Assembly (NCBI GenBank): GCA_030611045.1 | Contig: JAUWQN010000004.1 | Coordinates: 1-48,299, forward strand | DNA: 48,299 nt | Origin: Methanosarcinales archaeon | GTDB taxonomy: Archaea; Halobacteriota; Syntropharchaeia; Alkanophagales; Methanospirareceae | Reading direction: 5' to 3' | Shown here: one piece after another, positions 18,484 through 28,240 of the stretch | Position numbering within the stretch: position 1 is the first letter of the stretch | Layout: each line of letters opens with the position of its first letter | The notes under the pieces: generated by a model | The model's input: the letters and a program-made list of their open reading frames with translations, nothing else | The model's database searches: none | Told to the model about the DNA's origin: nothing | Program-made: the position numbers and the translations under genes

Positions 18484-19673
18484 GTAGTTAATGCCCTCTC
18501 TATTATCTCTACATCCTTATCTCCCCTTCCCGATAGGCATACTACAACACAATCTTTCTTGCCTATTCTATTCTCATCCGCTAATCGCTTCACGTATGCT
18601 AATGCGTGTGCCGACTCGAGTGCCGGCAATATCCCTTCGTACTTACATAAAAGTTCGAATGCGTGCAGAGTCTCCACATCGGTCACAATATCATAGGTTA
18701 CACGACCCATATCCTTCAAAAATGCATGCTCAGGTCCGACTCCAGAATAATCAAGTCCTGGCGCGACGCTGTGTGTTGGGAGTATCTGGCCATCTTCGTC
18801 TTGTAACAGATAACTGTAAGTACCATGTAAGACGCCCTTGCTACCGGCACAAAGAGTTGCGGAATGTCTATTGGACGCAATGCCTTCGCCTCCTGCCTCC
18901 ACACCGTATAACGCCACGTCTTCGTCGTCAAGGAAATCGTAGAACATCCCTATACTGTTGCTCCCGCCTCCGACACATGCAACGAGTGCATCCGGTAGCC
19001 TCCCTTCAGCTTCCAATACCTGTCTCTTCGTTTCAAGCCCAACAACCCGCTGGAAATCTCGTACCATCATTGGATATGGATGTGGACCTACAACAGAGCC
19101 TAAAAGATAATGCGTATCCTGCACATTTGTTACCCAGTCTCTGATAGCTTCATTTATCGCGTCCTTCAACGTTCTCGAGCCACTGCCAACAGGATGAACC
19201 TCCGCACCCATTAGTTCCATCCGGAAAACGTTCAACCGCTGCCGTTCTATGTCCTCATCACCCATGTAAATCTCCGTTTGCAAGTCGAACAAAGCACCTA
19301 CAATCGCAGTCGCCAATCCGTGCTGTCCTGCCCCTGTCTCCGCGATTAGCCTGCTCTTGCCCATCCTCTTCGCTAACAACGCTTGACCAATCGCATTATT
19401 CAACTTATGGGCACCGCCATGAACGAGGTCCTCACGCTTAAGGTATAACTTGGTGCCCAGTAGATCAGAAAGCCGGGAGCAGAAGTAAAGAGGAGTTGGT
19501 CTACCGGCAAAAGTCCTCAAATAATAGTCCAATTCTTCTTTGAATTTCTCATCGCCCTTATACCGAAGATAAGCCTCTTCAAGCTCCTTCAACGCGTGCA
19601 TTAAAACCTCAGGGACATATTGCCCGCCGTACTCACCGAATTTTCCCGCTTTTGGATATTTCCCTATATACAT
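18480..19673 (-). CDS. trpB: Tryptophan synthase beta subunit (TrpB1 type)
   Basis: PLP enzyme condensing indole with serine. PLP lysine is K90 in [18 protein letters not shown]; the indole-activating Glu is in [17 protein letters not shown]; the PLP phosphate loop is [17 protein letters not shown]. The N-terminal [20 protein letters not shown] is the interface seen in TrpA-coupled beta subunits. At 397 residues it has standard length. It overlaps trpF by 10 bp and trpA by 4 bp. A second, divergent beta subunit heads the same operon. Confidence 0.97.
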   Translation of the reverse strand: MYIGKYPKAGKFGEYGGQYVPEVLMHALKELEEAYLRYKGDEKFKEELDYYLRTFAGRPTPLYFCSRLSDLLGTKLYLKREDLVHGGAHKLNNAIGQALLAKRMGKSRLIAETGAGQHGLATAIVGALFDLQTEIYMGDEDIERQRLNVFRMELMGAEVHPVGSGSRTLKDAINEAIRDWVTNVQDTHYLLGSVVGPHPYPMMVRDFQRVVGLETKRQVLEAEGRLPDALVACVGGGSNSIGMFYDFLDDEDVALYGVEAGGEGIASNRHSATLCAGSKGVLHGTYSYLLQDEDGQILPTHSVAPGLDYSGVGPEHAFLKDMGRVTYDIVTDVETLHAFELLCKYEGILPALESAHALAYVKRLADENRIGKKDCVVVCLSGRGDKDVEIIERALTT

Positions 19674-20314
19674 TGTGCATTCCTCACAAATTGAAAAACC
19701 TTCTCCTTACTCTTCATCCCACCTGAAGATTCCACGCCACTTGCAACGTCCACACCATAAGGCTGAACCTCTTTTATCGCTTCTTCTACATTCTCGGGTT
19801 TTAAACCTCCCGATAGAATCACTGGGATAGCGCTATGTTTTACAATCTCCCTGCTTTTAGCCCAACTGTGCTTTTTACCAGTTCCCCCAATCCGAGCAGA
19901 AAACGTATCAAGAAGTATGAAATCTACAAAACCCTCTTCTGGCATTACACCATGAATCGTGCCACGTTCATCCACATGCACGGTTTTTATCAATTTCACA
20001 TCAGGAAGTGCTTCACGGACTGACTTTAAAAACTCTTCTGATTCGAATCCATGCAATTGGACACCAAACGGGTCAATCCTCCTGACCACTGTTTCCACTT
20101 CTCCCACAGAACCCGGGCAGAGAACAACCACGATATTTATATCATCATCTATCTCTTTTGAGATCTCTTCCGCTTCGTCTATGCCTATTTTCCGCGGCGT
20201 TTCCACCGGCACGTCAACTATCATACCCAGCATATCCGCACCGCTATCCCTCACAAGGTGTGCGTCGTCCGTATTCGTAATTCCGCAGATCTTTACCTTC
20301 ACTACGTCAGACAT
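19664..20314 (-). CDS. trpF: Phosphoribosylanthranilate isomerase
   Basis: Amadori rearrangement step of tryptophan synthesis. The start [20 protein letters not shown] carries the catalytic Cys (C10). [36 protein letters not shown] with its phosphate-binding end, and [20 protein letters not shown] then [20 protein letters not shown] complete the barrel. A longer frame from 20386 adds 24 non-homologous residues read through trpC, so I chose the ATG at 20314. That leaves a 13-bp overlap with trpC and a 216-residue protein of normal size. Confidence 0.94.
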   Translation of the reverse strand: MSDVVKVKICGITNTDDAHLVRDSGADMLGMIVDVPVETPRKIGIDEAEEISKEIDDDINIVVVLCPGSVGEVETVVRRIDPFGVQLHGFESEEFLKSVREALPDVKLIKTVHVDERGTIHGVMPEEGFVDFILLDTFSARIGGTGKKHSWAKSREIVKHSAIPVILSGGLKPENVEEAIKEVQPYGVDVASGVESSGGMKSKEKVFQFVRNAQCI

Positions 20315-21045
20315 GCCAGTATAAACTCCTTTGGATTCTCCGACCTCATCAATGCAGTCCCGATGAGTAGCGCATCCGCGCCGCATTCAAATAAATAGCC
20401 CGCATCTGCCGCCGTCTTTACCCCGGACTCGCTTATCAGTATCCTATCCTTCGGCACATACTCCGCAAGTCGTGCAGTTGTCTCGAGGTCCACGGTAAGC
20501 GTCCTCAGGTTCCGATTATTAATTCCAATGAGTTCAGCTCCGGCATTTAACGCTGCTTCTATCTCTTCCACCGAATGGCATTCAACCACTGCTTCAAGAC
20601 CTAAATCCGCTACAACATCCAGCAGCTTTTCCACTGGCGATACGCCTTCAATGAGCAGTATCGCATCTGCACCGTATCCAAAACCCTCCCACACTTGGTA
20701 TTCATCCACAACAAAATCCTTGTAAAGCACTGGAATTCCTGCTCGCTCTTTTACTATTGACACATTTTCAACGTTGCCGCCGAAATAAGGCGAAGTAAGA
20801 ACAGATAGTGCCGCTGCACCTCCTTCCTCATAGTCACTCGCTAACGGTAAAACATCTCTGTTTCCTATAAGGTTGCCATCCTTTGGCGACTTCGGCTTTA
20901 TCTCTGCTATTATTGACTTATAAGGTATTTTAATTGCTCTTGATAAACAGAGAATACTACTTGTTCTTTCTGGGATTTTATCCTTTCTCCTTCTATCAAC
21001 TCCCATCTTCGTGTCCTTGACTATCTTATCTATCAAATCGTTCAA
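20302..21045 (-). CDS. trpC: Indole-3-glycerol phosphate synthase
   Basis: Ring-closing decarboxylase of the pathway, a TIM barrel of 247 residues. The substrate-binding IIAEIKPKSPKDGNL contains catalytic Lys50; VLYKDFVVDEYQVWEGFGYG carries the second lysine; ELIGINNRNLRTLTVDLETT and ILISESGVKTAADAGYLFEC are the phosphate-site strands. The start overlaps trpD by 20 bp and the stop overlaps trpF by 13 bp. Confidence 0.97.
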   Translation of the reverse strand: MNDLIDKIVKDTKMGVDRRRKDKIPERTSSILCLSRAIKIPYKSIIAEIKPKSPKDGNLIGNRDVLPLASDYEEGGAAALSVLTSPYFGGNVENVSIVKERAGIPVLYKDFVVDEYQVWEGFGYGADAILLIEGVSPVEKLLDVVADLGLEAVVECHSVEEIEAALNAGAELIGINNRNLRTLTVDLETTARLAEYVPKDRILISESGVKTAADAGYLFECGADALLIGTALMRSENPKEFILACLT

Positions 21046-22066
21046 GTCTTGATTGACCTCCTGTAAATCGCACTAAATCCTCAAGTTTTCTGTATGCCTC
21101 TCCCGAATCTATTGAAAGAGAAGCGAGCTCAAAACCGTCCTTTAAGTTTTCTGCACGCCCCCCAACGACCAGTGCTGCTGCAGCATTCATCAAAACAGCA
21201 TTCCGCCTCGCTCCTTTTCGCCCCTTCAAAATATCAATGCCAATTTTCGCATTCTCTTCTGCATTTCCTCCTTCTATCTCTTCTACTCTCGCCCTTTCCA
21301 GCCCAAAATCCCCTGGAGATATGCTGTACGTTGTTATCACTCCGTCTTTGAGTTCTGCGATTTTAGTCTCACCAATTGGCGAGATTTCATCTAAGCCATC
21401 CAATCCATGAGCAACTATTGCATGCCGCACTCCAAGACCTGCTAACACGTTCGCAATTTTTTCTACGAGCGAGACATCATAGACACCTATCACTTGCGCT
21501 TGCACCTTCGCCGGATTTGCCAGCGGGCCAAGGATGTTGAATACCGTTCGTATCCCTATCTCCCTTCTCGGTCCTATCGCATATTTCATTGCTGGATGGA
21601 ACACTGGAGCGAACATAAAACCCATTCCTACTTCTTCTATACACTCGCACACCCTCTCTGGCGCAAGCATTATATCAAGACCAAGTGCTTCCAGAACATC
21701 TGCAGAACCTGCCTTTGACGAAACCGCTCTGTTCCCATGCTTTGCAACTACAATACCAGCACCAGCAGAGACAAAAGCTGAAACTGTGCTTATATTAAAA
21801 GTTTTTATCCTATCACCACCAGTTCCACAGGTGTCTACCATTACTCTATCAACTTTCGGAGAAATGATGGATGCATACTGGAGCATCGCATGAACAAACG
21901 AAACAATCTCTTCAACGGTCTCACCTTTCATCCTCAGTGCGGTTAAGAAGGAGGCTATTTGTGCACTCGTCGCACTTCCACTCATTATTTCTTCCATCAC
22001 AAGCCTTGCTTCCCCCGGTTCGAGGTCTTTTCTCTCCACTACTTTCGAGATCGCTTCTTTTATCAT
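21026..22066 (-). CDS. trpD: Anthranilate phosphoribosyltransferase
   Basis: Transfers phosphoribose from PRPP to anthranilate. The PRPP loop is VDTCGTGGDRIKTFNISTVS (residues 78-97), followed by AKHGNRAVSSKAGSADVLEA, both diagnostic. GMGFMFAPVFHPAMKYAIGP and NILGPLANPAKVQAQVIGVY form the anthranilate channel. Length of 346 residues is standard. It overlaps trpG by 4 bp upstream and trpC by 20 bp downstream. Confidence 0.97.
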   Translation of the reverse strand: MIKEAISKVVERKDLEPGEARLVMEEIMSGSATSAQIASFLTALRMKGETVEEIVSFVHAMLQYASIISPKVDRVMVDTCGTGGDRIKTFNISTVSAFVSAGAGIVVAKHGNRAVSSKAGSADVLEALGLDIMLAPERVCECIEEVGMGFMFAPVFHPAMKYAIGPRREIGIRTVFNILGPLANPAKVQAQVIGVYDVSLVEKIANVLAGLGVRHAIVAHGLDGLDEISPIGETKIAELKDGVITTYSISPGDFGLERARVEEIEGGNAEENAKIGIDILKGRKGARRNAVLMNAAAALVVGGRAENLKDGFELASLSIDSGEAYRKLEDLVRFTGGQSRLERFDR

Positions 22067-22620
22067 TTCCCCATAAAGTTCTCTATTATCTTTCTCCCTT
22101 CTCCGGTCAGTATGGATTCTGGATGAAACTGAACTCCTTCTATTGGCAACGTTCTATGCCGTATTCCCATTATTTCGGCATCTTCTGCTCGTGCGGAAAT
22201 TTGTAAGCAAGATGGGAGATCCGCTTCACAAACCACAAGTGAGTGATACCGCGTTGCGTGAAAGGGATTCTTCACTCCTTTTAATAGCCCTTTGGAATCG
22301 TGATGTATATCTGAAACTTTTCCGTGCATTAATCTCCGTGCGTAGCCTATCCTGGCACCGAAAACATGTCCTATTACTTGATGTCCTAAACAAACCCCGA
22401 GAATAGGACACCTAAGCTCTTTCACTACTTCTTCAGAAACTCCAGCGCTCTCCGGTCTTCCGGGTCCTGGAGAAATGATGACCCTGTCTGCTTCTATCTT
22501 CTTGAGTTCCTCTATCCCTACATCATTCCTCCGCACTACTACCTCCGCACCAAGTTCTCTAACATATTGCACGAGGTTGTATACGAAGGAATCGTAGTTA
22601 TCTATCACAAGCACTTTCAT
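22063..22620 (-). CDS. trpG: Anthranilate synthase component II (glutamine amidotransferase)
   Basis: Class I amidotransferase that supplies ammonia to TrpE. VLVIDNYDSFVYNLVQYVRE is the usual start, IISPGPGRPESAGVSEE the oxyanion region, GVCLGHQVIGHVFGARIGYA carries nucleophile Cys77, and EGVQFHPESILTGEGRKIIE carries His166 and Glu168. Length 185. It is a stand-alone subunit, not fused to TrpE or TrpD, and overlaps trpE by 23 bp and trpD by 4 bp. Confidence 0.97.
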   Translation of the reverse strand: MKVLVIDNYDSFVYNLVQYVRELGAEVVVRRNDVGIEELKKIEADRVIISPGPGRPESAGVSEEVVKELRCPILGVCLGHQVIGHVFGARIGYARRLMHGKVSDIHHDSKGLLKGVKNPFHATRYHSLVVCEADLPSCLQISARAEDAEIMGIRHRTLPIEGVQFHPESILTGEGRKIIENFMGK

Positions 22621-23965
22621 TTTCCGCAGTAGTTACTAAAGCACGCAATTTGTTCTCAGTCTCTATAAATTCCATCTCAGGAACCGAATCTGCTACTATG
22701 CCCGCACCTGCCTGGAAATACGCCTTCTTACCAACCGTGAACATTGTTCTAATCGTGATTGCAAAATCGAGATTGCCCGAGAAGTCGAAATAACCAACGC
22801 CCCCTGCATATATGCCTCTTCTGCTCTTCTCCGTTCCTTCTATTATCTCCATCGCGCGTATCTTCGGTGCTCCCGTGACCGTGCCCGCGGGAAAAGAGCT
22901 ACGAAAAACATCAAAAGCATCCTTGCCTTCGTCCAATTCTGCGCTTATATTTGAGACAATGTGTTGGACGTGGGAATACCTCTCTACATTCATCAGTTCT
23001 GTTACTTCAACGCTTCCTGACTGAGCAACCCGCCCAAGGTCGTTCCTACCAAGGTCTACAAGCATTATATGCTCAGCCCGCTCTTTTTCATCGAGGAACA
23101 TATTCACCTTTAGTAGTTCATCCTCTTCTCTTGTTCTCCCCCTCTTCCTCGTCCCGGCAAGCGGTCTCAGCGTTAATCTACCATTTCTTAGCCTTACAAG
23201 CATCTCCGGAGACGACCCTACAACTATGTTGTCAAAATCCAGATAGAACATGTACGGAGAAGGATTTATTAATCGCAGAGTCTTGTAAAAACATAACGGG
23301 TCGCCACTATAGCTCGATTCAAGCCTTCTTGAAAGAACCACCTGGAATATATCCCCTTCTCTGATATGCTCTTTTGCTTTTACCACTCCTTCTTCAAATT
23401 CCTCTTTTCCTATTTCTGCATGAAGGGAAGACACGGAAAATTCATCAACCTCATTCCATCCACCTTTCCCCACCAGGTCTTCTATCATCTTAGTCTCCTT
23501 TTTGTACGATACGAGAGTCACTTCCTTCTTGAGATGATCGAAACAGAGCAGGTATGCGGGTATGATGAAGTGCGCGTCTGGACATCCTAAGGTATCAGGG
23601 AGTGAAGAAGGGAGATTTTCAAAGAATCTGACAATGTCATAAGAGAAGAACCCTACAAGACCACCTGAGAATGGCAATGTCTCTACTCCATCGCACTCGA
23701 AGGAATTAAGTACGCTCGCCATCTCCTCATAAGGGTCTTCCACCCTATAGCTTTCGCCATTAATCTCCACTTCCCGCCCTTTGGATTTGAATTCCAATAG
23801 CGGATCGAAACCGATGAACGAATATCTCGCAATCTTCTCCCTGCCCTCTACCGATTCGAGTAGGAAACTCTTGTCAAAGATGCTTCTTATCTGTGAAAAA
23901 ATTTCAAGAGGGGTGAAAGGTATATTCACCCTTCTTACGCTGTTCGTTAATGTTCTCTTTTCCAT
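22598..23965 (-). CDS. trpE: Anthranilate synthase component I
   Basis: Chorismate-utilising subunit that makes anthranilate. The N-terminal feedback site is recognisable as SFLLESVEGREKIARYSFIG (LLES at 35-38, Ser49), so inhibition by tryptophan is expected. The catalytic half contains GDIFQVVLSRRLESSY, GRLTLRPLAGTRKRGRTREE, RAEHIMLVDLGRNDLGRVA and SSFPAGTVTGAPKIRAMEII. Length of 455 residues is normal. It starts 8 bp after trpB2 and overlaps trpG by 23 bp. Confidence 0.97.
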   Translation of the reverse strand: MEKRTLTNSVRRVNIPFTPLEIFSQIRSIFDKSFLLESVEGREKIARYSFIGFDPLLEFKSKGREVEINGESYRVEDPYEEMASVLNSFECDGVETLPFSGGLVGFFSYDIVRFFENLPSSLPDTLGCPDAHFIIPAYLLCFDHLKKEVTLVSYKKETKMIEDLVGKGGWNEVDEFSVSSLHAEIGKEEFEEGVVKAKEHIREGDIFQVVLSRRLESSYSGDPLCFYKTLRLINPSPYMFYLDFDNIVVGSSPEMLVRLRNGRLTLRPLAGTRKRGRTREEDELLKVNMFLDEKERAEHIMLVDLGRNDLGRVAQSGSVEVTELMNVERYSHVQHIVSNISAELDEGKDAFDVFRSSFPAGTVTGAPKIRAMEIIEGTEKSRRGIYAGGVGYFDFSGNLDFAITIRTMFTVGKKAYFQAGAGIVADSVPEMEFIETENKLRALVTTAENESACDR

Positions 23966-23973
23966 CTACTTGT

Positions 23974-25338
23974 TCATTCTATTTTCGGCAAGTTCTCCAG
24001 CGCCTGTTTCACCAACTCCACGGGATACTCATAGTCTACGAGTTTCCCACTCAGAAATGCATCATATGCCCCTAAGTCGAAATGCCCGTGACCACTGTTA
24101 TTGAAGAAGATCACTTCTTCTTTACCTTCTTCCTTGCATCGCAACGCTTCGTCTATAACCGCTTTCACTTCGTGCGCTGATTCTGGTGCTATTATATGCC
24201 CTTCCGTCTCGGCAAACAATTTCGCAGCCTTGAAAACCTCGGTTTGATGATATGCCGCCGCATCGATGTATCCGTCCTTCACTAACTTGCACAGTAAAGG
24301 AGCGTCTCCGTGGTACCTCAGCCCACCTGCATGAATCGGTGGCGGAATAAACGTATGCCCTAAGGTGTACATCTTCAATATGGGTGCCATCCCAGCGGTG
24401 TCTCCATAATCATAGAGATAAAGCCCCTTGGTAAGCGTGGGACATGACATCGGCTCACAAGCGAGTATTTTCAGGTCAGGTCTCTTGCCGGTGAGCTTAT
24501 CAGCGACAAATGGGAAAGTAGCTCCACTGAAGTTACTGCCTCCTCCTACGTTTCCGCAGATGAAATCGGGATATTCGTCTATCATCTCAAAAGCCTTCTT
24601 CGCTTCCAATCCCACGACCGTTTGATGGAGGCACACGTGATTCAGAACCGACCCGATAGCGTAGTTCGAATTATCGTGCGTGGCTGCATCTTCTACCGCT
24701 TCCGAAATGGCCATCCCTAAACTACCCGGTGTATTCGGATCCTCTGCTAAAACTTTCCTCCCAAATTCCGTATTCTTGCTTGGGCTTCTGTAAACTTCCC
24801 CGTCCCAGGTCTCCATCATTATCCTTCGGTATGGTTTCTGGTCGTAACTTGCACCAACCATGTAGACCGTAGCCTTCAACCCGAACAGCATAGCGCCAAA
24901 TGAAAGTGCTGAGCCCCACTGGCCCGCTCCCGTTTCTGTTGCTAACCGCTCTACCCCTGCCTTCATATTGTAATATGCCTGCGCAACTGCTGTGTTTGGC
25001 TTATGGCTTCCAGGCGGGCTAACGCCCTCCCACTTGTAATAAATCCTCGCGGGCGTCTTCAGTTTCTCCTCCAATCGCTTCGCTCTATACAACGGCGTTG
25101 GTCTCCAGAGCCTGTAAATCTCCCTCACTTCCTCCGGTATCGGAATCCATCGCTCTGTAGTCATTTCTTGCCGTACTATCTCCATCGGAAAGATGGGTGC
25201 AAAATCCTCGGGCTTTGCGGGCTCCTTCGTCATCGGATTGAGCGGTGGCTCTGGTAGCGAAGGCATGTCTGCCTGTATGTTGTACCATTCCTTCGGGATT
25301 TCTTCTTCATCCAGCATTATCTTCGCTTTTATGTTCAT
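23974..25338 (-). CDS. trpB2: Tryptophan synthase beta-like protein (TrpB2 type)
   Basis: A member of the TrpB2 branch of PLP-dependent beta-synthases. It has the longer N-terminus typical of TrpB2 ([20 protein letters not shown] and [20 protein letters not shown]). PLP lysine is K113 in [17 protein letters not shown], followed by [20 protein letters not shown]. TrpB2 proteins bind indole and serine but generally do not pair with TrpA in the standard way; they may salvage indole. It is the first gene of the operon, with GAGGTGA four bases before the ATG and an operator-like palindrome just upstream. Length of 454 residues is normal for this branch. Confidence 0.95.
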   Translation of the reverse strand: MNIKAKIMLDEEEIPKEWYNIQADMPSLPEPPLNPMTKEPAKPEDFAPIFPMEIVRQEMTTERWIPIPEEVREIYRLWRPTPLYRAKRLEEKLKTPARIYYKWEGVSPPGSHKPNTAVAQAYYNMKAGVERLATETGAGQWGSALSFGAMLFGLKATVYMVGASYDQKPYRRIMMETWDGEVYRSPSKNTEFGRKVLAEDPNTPGSLGMAISEAVEDAATHDNSNYAIGSVLNHVCLHQTVVGLEAKKAFEMIDEYPDFICGNVGGGSNFSGATFPFVADKLTGKRPDLKILACEPMSCPTLTKGLYLYDYGDTAGMAPILKMYTLGHTFIPPPIHAGGLRYHGDAPLLCKLVKDGYIDAAAYHQTEVFKAAKLFAETEGHIIAPESAHEVKAVIDEALRCKEEGKEEVIFFNNSGHGHFDLGAYDAFLSGKLVDYEYPVELVKQALENLPKIE

Positions 25339-25352
25339 CTTCTCACCTCAAT

Positions 25353-25366
25353 GTGCATTTATGCAC
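25353..25366. promoter_or_regulatory. Palindromic operator candidate of the trp operon
   Basis: GTGCAT and ATGCAC flank an AA/TT centre as a 14-bp perfect inverted repeat, 15-28 bp upstream of the trpB2 start. With the TATA box at about 25388-25395, transcription would start near 25365, inside the palindrome. A dimeric repressor bound here would block initiation. It is similar in size to, but not identical with, the TGTACA boxes known for TrpY of Methanothermobacter; an ATGTAC word lies at 25381-25386. Confidence 0.5.
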
Positions 25367-25386
25367 TTAGAAGTATAAAAATGTAC

Positions 25387-25397
25387 GTATATAAAGC
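25387..25397 (-). promoter_or_regulatory. TATA box of the trp operon
   Basis: The minus strand reads GGGCTTTATATACGTAC, a strong archaeal TATA element about 50-58 bp upstream of the trpB2 ATG, with a purine-poor BRE region before it. A second weaker box (TTTTTATAC) lies about 12 bp closer to the gene. This is the only good promoter ahead of the ten overlapping or closely spaced genes. Confidence 0.55.
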
Positions 25398-25489
25398 CCA
25401 CTATGTTGCAGCCTCATCGCGGGTGCTTGGTGAAGTGGTGCAAATCAAGAATCAAAATAAGTCAACTAATGACCACCAATCTTAAAAGG

Positions 25490-26923
25490 CTAAACCAATA
25501 CCTCTTTTATCTCCGCTATCGGAACACGAACCTGCTTCATCGTGTCTCTTTCCCGTATCGTCACCGTATCGTCTTCCAACGTTTCGTAATCTATGGTAAT
25601 GCAATAAGGCGTGCCGATCTCATCCTGGCGGCGATACCGCTTACCAATACTGCCTGAGGTATCGTATTCCACGGGTATTGATGCATCTCTTAGTTTCTGA
25701 AACACCTCACTCGCCTTGCTCTTCAGCTCATCCCGGTTAAGTAAGGGAAACACCGCCGCTTGTATCGGTGCAATCTCACTTTTAAACTGCAGTACTCGCC
25801 TGCTTTCCTTGCCTACCTGCTCTTCATAAAAAGCACTTTCCAGTAACGCATAAATTATCCGATCTATTCCAAACGAAGGCTCAATCACATGCGGGATGAT
25901 CTTTCCCGATTCAGTATGCACACGCATATCAACATTCAAAGACGATGCATGCGCTGAAAGGTCATAATCCCCTCGATCCGCTACACCCACTATCTCCATC
26001 CAGCCATACCTATCACTAAGGAACTCTGCATCCCAGCAATCTGTAGCATAATGCGCCATCTCATCCTGTCGATGCTGCCGGAATTGTAATTTAGCACGTG
26101 GAAGTCCTATGCTCTCCAGGAACTCATCCACTCTTGCTATATGATAGCCCAGATACTCATTTGCAATTATCCCACGACCAACCGTTTCCTCTACACTCTT
26201 CTCCTCCGCTTCACCGTCACTTGGAACGATCCGTAGCTTACGATCCTTTACATCCTCAAATCGCGGATGGTTGTTCTTCTCAGCAGGGTCTACAAAAAGT
26301 TCCACCTCAGCCAGCGTAAATTCCCGTAGTCGAATAAGGCTTTGCCTCGGTGAGATCTCATTCCGGTACGCCTTCCCGATTTGTATTATACCGAAAGGCA
26401 GTTTATCGCGGTTGAACTTCAACAATCGCTGAAAATTGATGAATATGCCCTGTGCAGTCTCAGGTCTCAGATAACCTTCGCTTTTCCTAACTGCCTGTTC
26501 GTCACTTTCACCTTTAGCCACACCTATTCTCGTCTGGAACATCAGATTTAACTCACCAGATGCTTCGAGCTCTCCACCACATTCCGGGCATTTCACATTT
26601 ACATTCACATTTTCGTCCACACGGAAAACACTTTTGCAGCTCTTGCATACCACTGTGGGATCTGTAAAGCTCTCCAAGTGCCCTGACGACTCAAATATGT
26701 CCCTCGGTGCAATGGTCGTCGTCTCTATCTCGTAAAAGCCCTCACGCCTGTAAAAATCTCGCCATTTTCCCTCCACTCGTCTTTTTAACAATGCGCCTAA
26801 AGGCCCGTAATCATAAAAACCCGCTGCGCCACCGTAGATCTCAAACGCCTGCCATATAAAGCCCCTTCTACGAGCGAGTTCTGCGGTTTCATCCTTCCTT
26901 CCTTCTTTACCTGCTCCAACCAT
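25490..26923 (-). CDS. glyS: Glycyl-tRNA synthetase
   Basis: Class II alpha2-type GlyRS of archaeal and eukaryotic kind. The N-terminus LARRRGFIWQAFEIYGGAAG and YDYGPLGALLKRRVEGKWRD matches, followed by a zinc-type CKSCKSVFRVDENVNVNVKC/PECGG insertion near residues 93-116. YLRPETAQGIFINFQRL is motif 2 and PHVIEPSFGIDRIIYALLES near residue 345 is motif 3. The anticodon-binding domain is at the C-terminus (PIQAAVFPLL, GTPYCITIDYETLEDDTVTI). At 477 residues it lacks some insertions seen in the 550-600-residue archaeal enzymes. It is a separate unit between the trp operon and the CBS gene. Confidence 0.96.
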   Translation of the reverse strand: MVGAGKEGRKDETAELARRRGFIWQAFEIYGGAAGFYDYGPLGALLKRRVEGKWRDFYRREGFYEIETTTIAPRDIFESSGHLESFTDPTVVCKSCKSVFRVDENVNVNVKCPECGGELEASGELNLMFQTRIGVAKGESDEQAVRKSEGYLRPETAQGIFINFQRLLKFNRDKLPFGIIQIGKAYRNEISPRQSLIRLREFTLAEVELFVDPAEKNNHPRFEDVKDRKLRIVPSDGEAEEKSVEETVGRGIIANEYLGYHIARVDEFLESIGLPRAKLQFRQHRQDEMAHYATDCWDAEFLSDRYGWMEIVGVADRGDYDLSAHASSLNVDMRVHTESGKIIPHVIEPSFGIDRIIYALLESAFYEEQVGKESRRVLQFKSEIAPIQAAVFPLLNRDELKSKASEVFQKLRDASIPVEYDTSGSIGKRYRRQDEIGTPYCITIDYETLEDDTVTIRERDTMKQVRVPIAEIKEVLV

Positions 26924-27093
26924 CCCTTATTGTCCCATTCGTCCCTCTTATTTTAGAACATTAGCACCGGTTTTCTCTTCCAAAGGAAAAACATTTTTTG
27001 ATTTGCACTTCTGGTTGAGCTACTACTCTATCCTCGTAGCGTGTTCCGCGCTGCTTAATAATCCTTACTAAAAGGCCTATTTTCCCTTCCAAA

Positions 27094-27960
27094 CTACTGA
27101 AGTAAAACCCGCAAAAGATCTCTATCAATGAGCATACCTATCAACTTCCCGCGCGCAGAAATAACGGGAAGCTGGTCGAACCGACCTTCGATCATCATCT
27201 TTGCACATGCACCCACCTCAAAATTGCGAGTCACTGTAACTACTTCCTTCACCATTACATCCTTTACAAGCTTATCTGGCAATCTTATCTTTGATACACT
27301 ATAGTACAGTTTCATTGTATCCCTCATCCCATCTAATGACCAGTGGTCTCCGTCAGAGCCCAAAGATAAGTCCGAATGTCCCATCCCTTCTTCTATTACC
27401 GCAGCATTTATCAAATCCTGATCGGTTATCAATCCCACTATTTCGAACTCTGAATTGAGAACTGGAACTGCTTTTACCCTCGCAAGTTCCATTAGTCGAC
27501 CTGCAACTGATAACGGCATCTCAGCCCACAGAGCGATGGTCTTATTTCTTATGTAACCGTTTATGGGTGTCTTATCTCCCCCTCTCGCTATTTCTCTAAT
27601 GAAATCAGTAACTGTTACCAACCCTACGAGTTTCTCGCCATCCACTACCGGTAAACGGCGTATCGCAGACGAACGGATAACTTTAGCTGCTTCTGCAATG
27701 GTCGCTTCTGGACTGATTACAAGGGGGTCCCTGCTCATTAGCAATGCTACCTGTTCCTCATCAGGGTTTCTCAACAGATCTTGTCTCGTAACGACGCCCA
27801 CTACTTTTCCATCTTTAACAACCAGAACGCCTGAGATGTGTTTTCCCTTAAAAATATCCATTACATCCTCTCTTGTCCCTGGCACTGTCACGTAGGCGAC
27901 ATCTTTTACCATGATTTCACTTACGGTTATCCTCTCGCGTTCTTTCTGCTTTTTCGTCAT
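27094..27960 (-). CDS. Four-CBS-domain protein
   Basis: 288 residues built from four CBS modules, visible as repeated patterns: VSEIMVKDVAYVTVPGTRED, then VVKDGKVVGVVTRQDLL; LMSRDPLVISPEATIAEAAK with VDGEKLVGLVTVTDFIREIA; LWAEMPLSVAGRLMELA with EFEIVGLITDQDLINA; and VKDVMVKEVVTVTRNFEVGA with ISARGKLIGMLIDRDLLRVL. CBS pairs bind adenine nucleotides and regulate partners, but no catalytic domain is present. It overlaps the EF-Tu-like gene upstream by 4 bp. Confidence 0.9.
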   Translation of the reverse strand: MTKKQKERERITVSEIMVKDVAYVTVPGTREDVMDIFKGKHISGVLVVKDGKVVGVVTRQDLLRNPDEEQVALLMSRDPLVISPEATIAEAAKVIRSSAIRRLPVVDGEKLVGLVTVTDFIREIARGGDKTPINGYIRNKTIALWAEMPLSVAGRLMELARVKAVPVLNSEFEIVGLITDQDLINAAVIEEGMGHSDLSLGSDGDHWSLDGMRDTMKLYYSVSKIRLPDKLVKDVMVKEVVTVTRNFEVGACAKMMIEGRFDQLPVISARGKLIGMLIDRDLLRVLLQ

Positions 27961-28229
27961 TCCGCTTCCATTACTTTGTAAACACTATCGTGTAACCTTA
28001 CCCGCTCTTTCACCTTCAGCCCGATTGACTGCCCCGCAGTAGCAGTCTCCACCTTTTTATTTTCTATCTCCATTGAATCTATAACCTGCTCAAATGAGGT
28101 TGTTGCCCCTTCCACTCTTATTTTCGCCCCTACCGTTATATCGTCACTCAACTCGACCACTGCTACACCTATCTTCGAGAAGTAATGCGTAATTTTTCCT
28201 ATTAGCTTCTTCTCTACCATTTTATCCAC
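27957..28229 (-). CDS. EF-Tu domain-2-like small protein
   Basis: A 90-residue beta-barrel protein resembling domain 2 of translational GTPases: LIGKITHYFSKIGVAVVELS, VGAKIRVEGATTSFEQVIDS and the closing pattern VETATAGQSIGLKVKERVRL. Small proteins like this are widespread in archaea and often annotated as translation elongation factor-like; the function is not established. It lies directly downstream of eIF5A (11-bp gap) and overlaps the CBS gene, consistent with a translation-linked operon. Confidence 0.85.
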   Translation of the reverse strand: MDKMVEKKLIGKITHYFSKIGVAVVELSDDITVGAKIRVEGATTSFEQVIDSMEIENKKVETATAGQSIGLKVKERVRLHDSVYKVMEAE

Positions 28230-28240
28230 CTTCTCTAATT

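Noticed and set aside
20315-20386. N-terminal extension of trpF
   Set aside because: The extra 24 residues are not related to the family and are read through the end of trpC; the ATG at 20314 gives the normal length.
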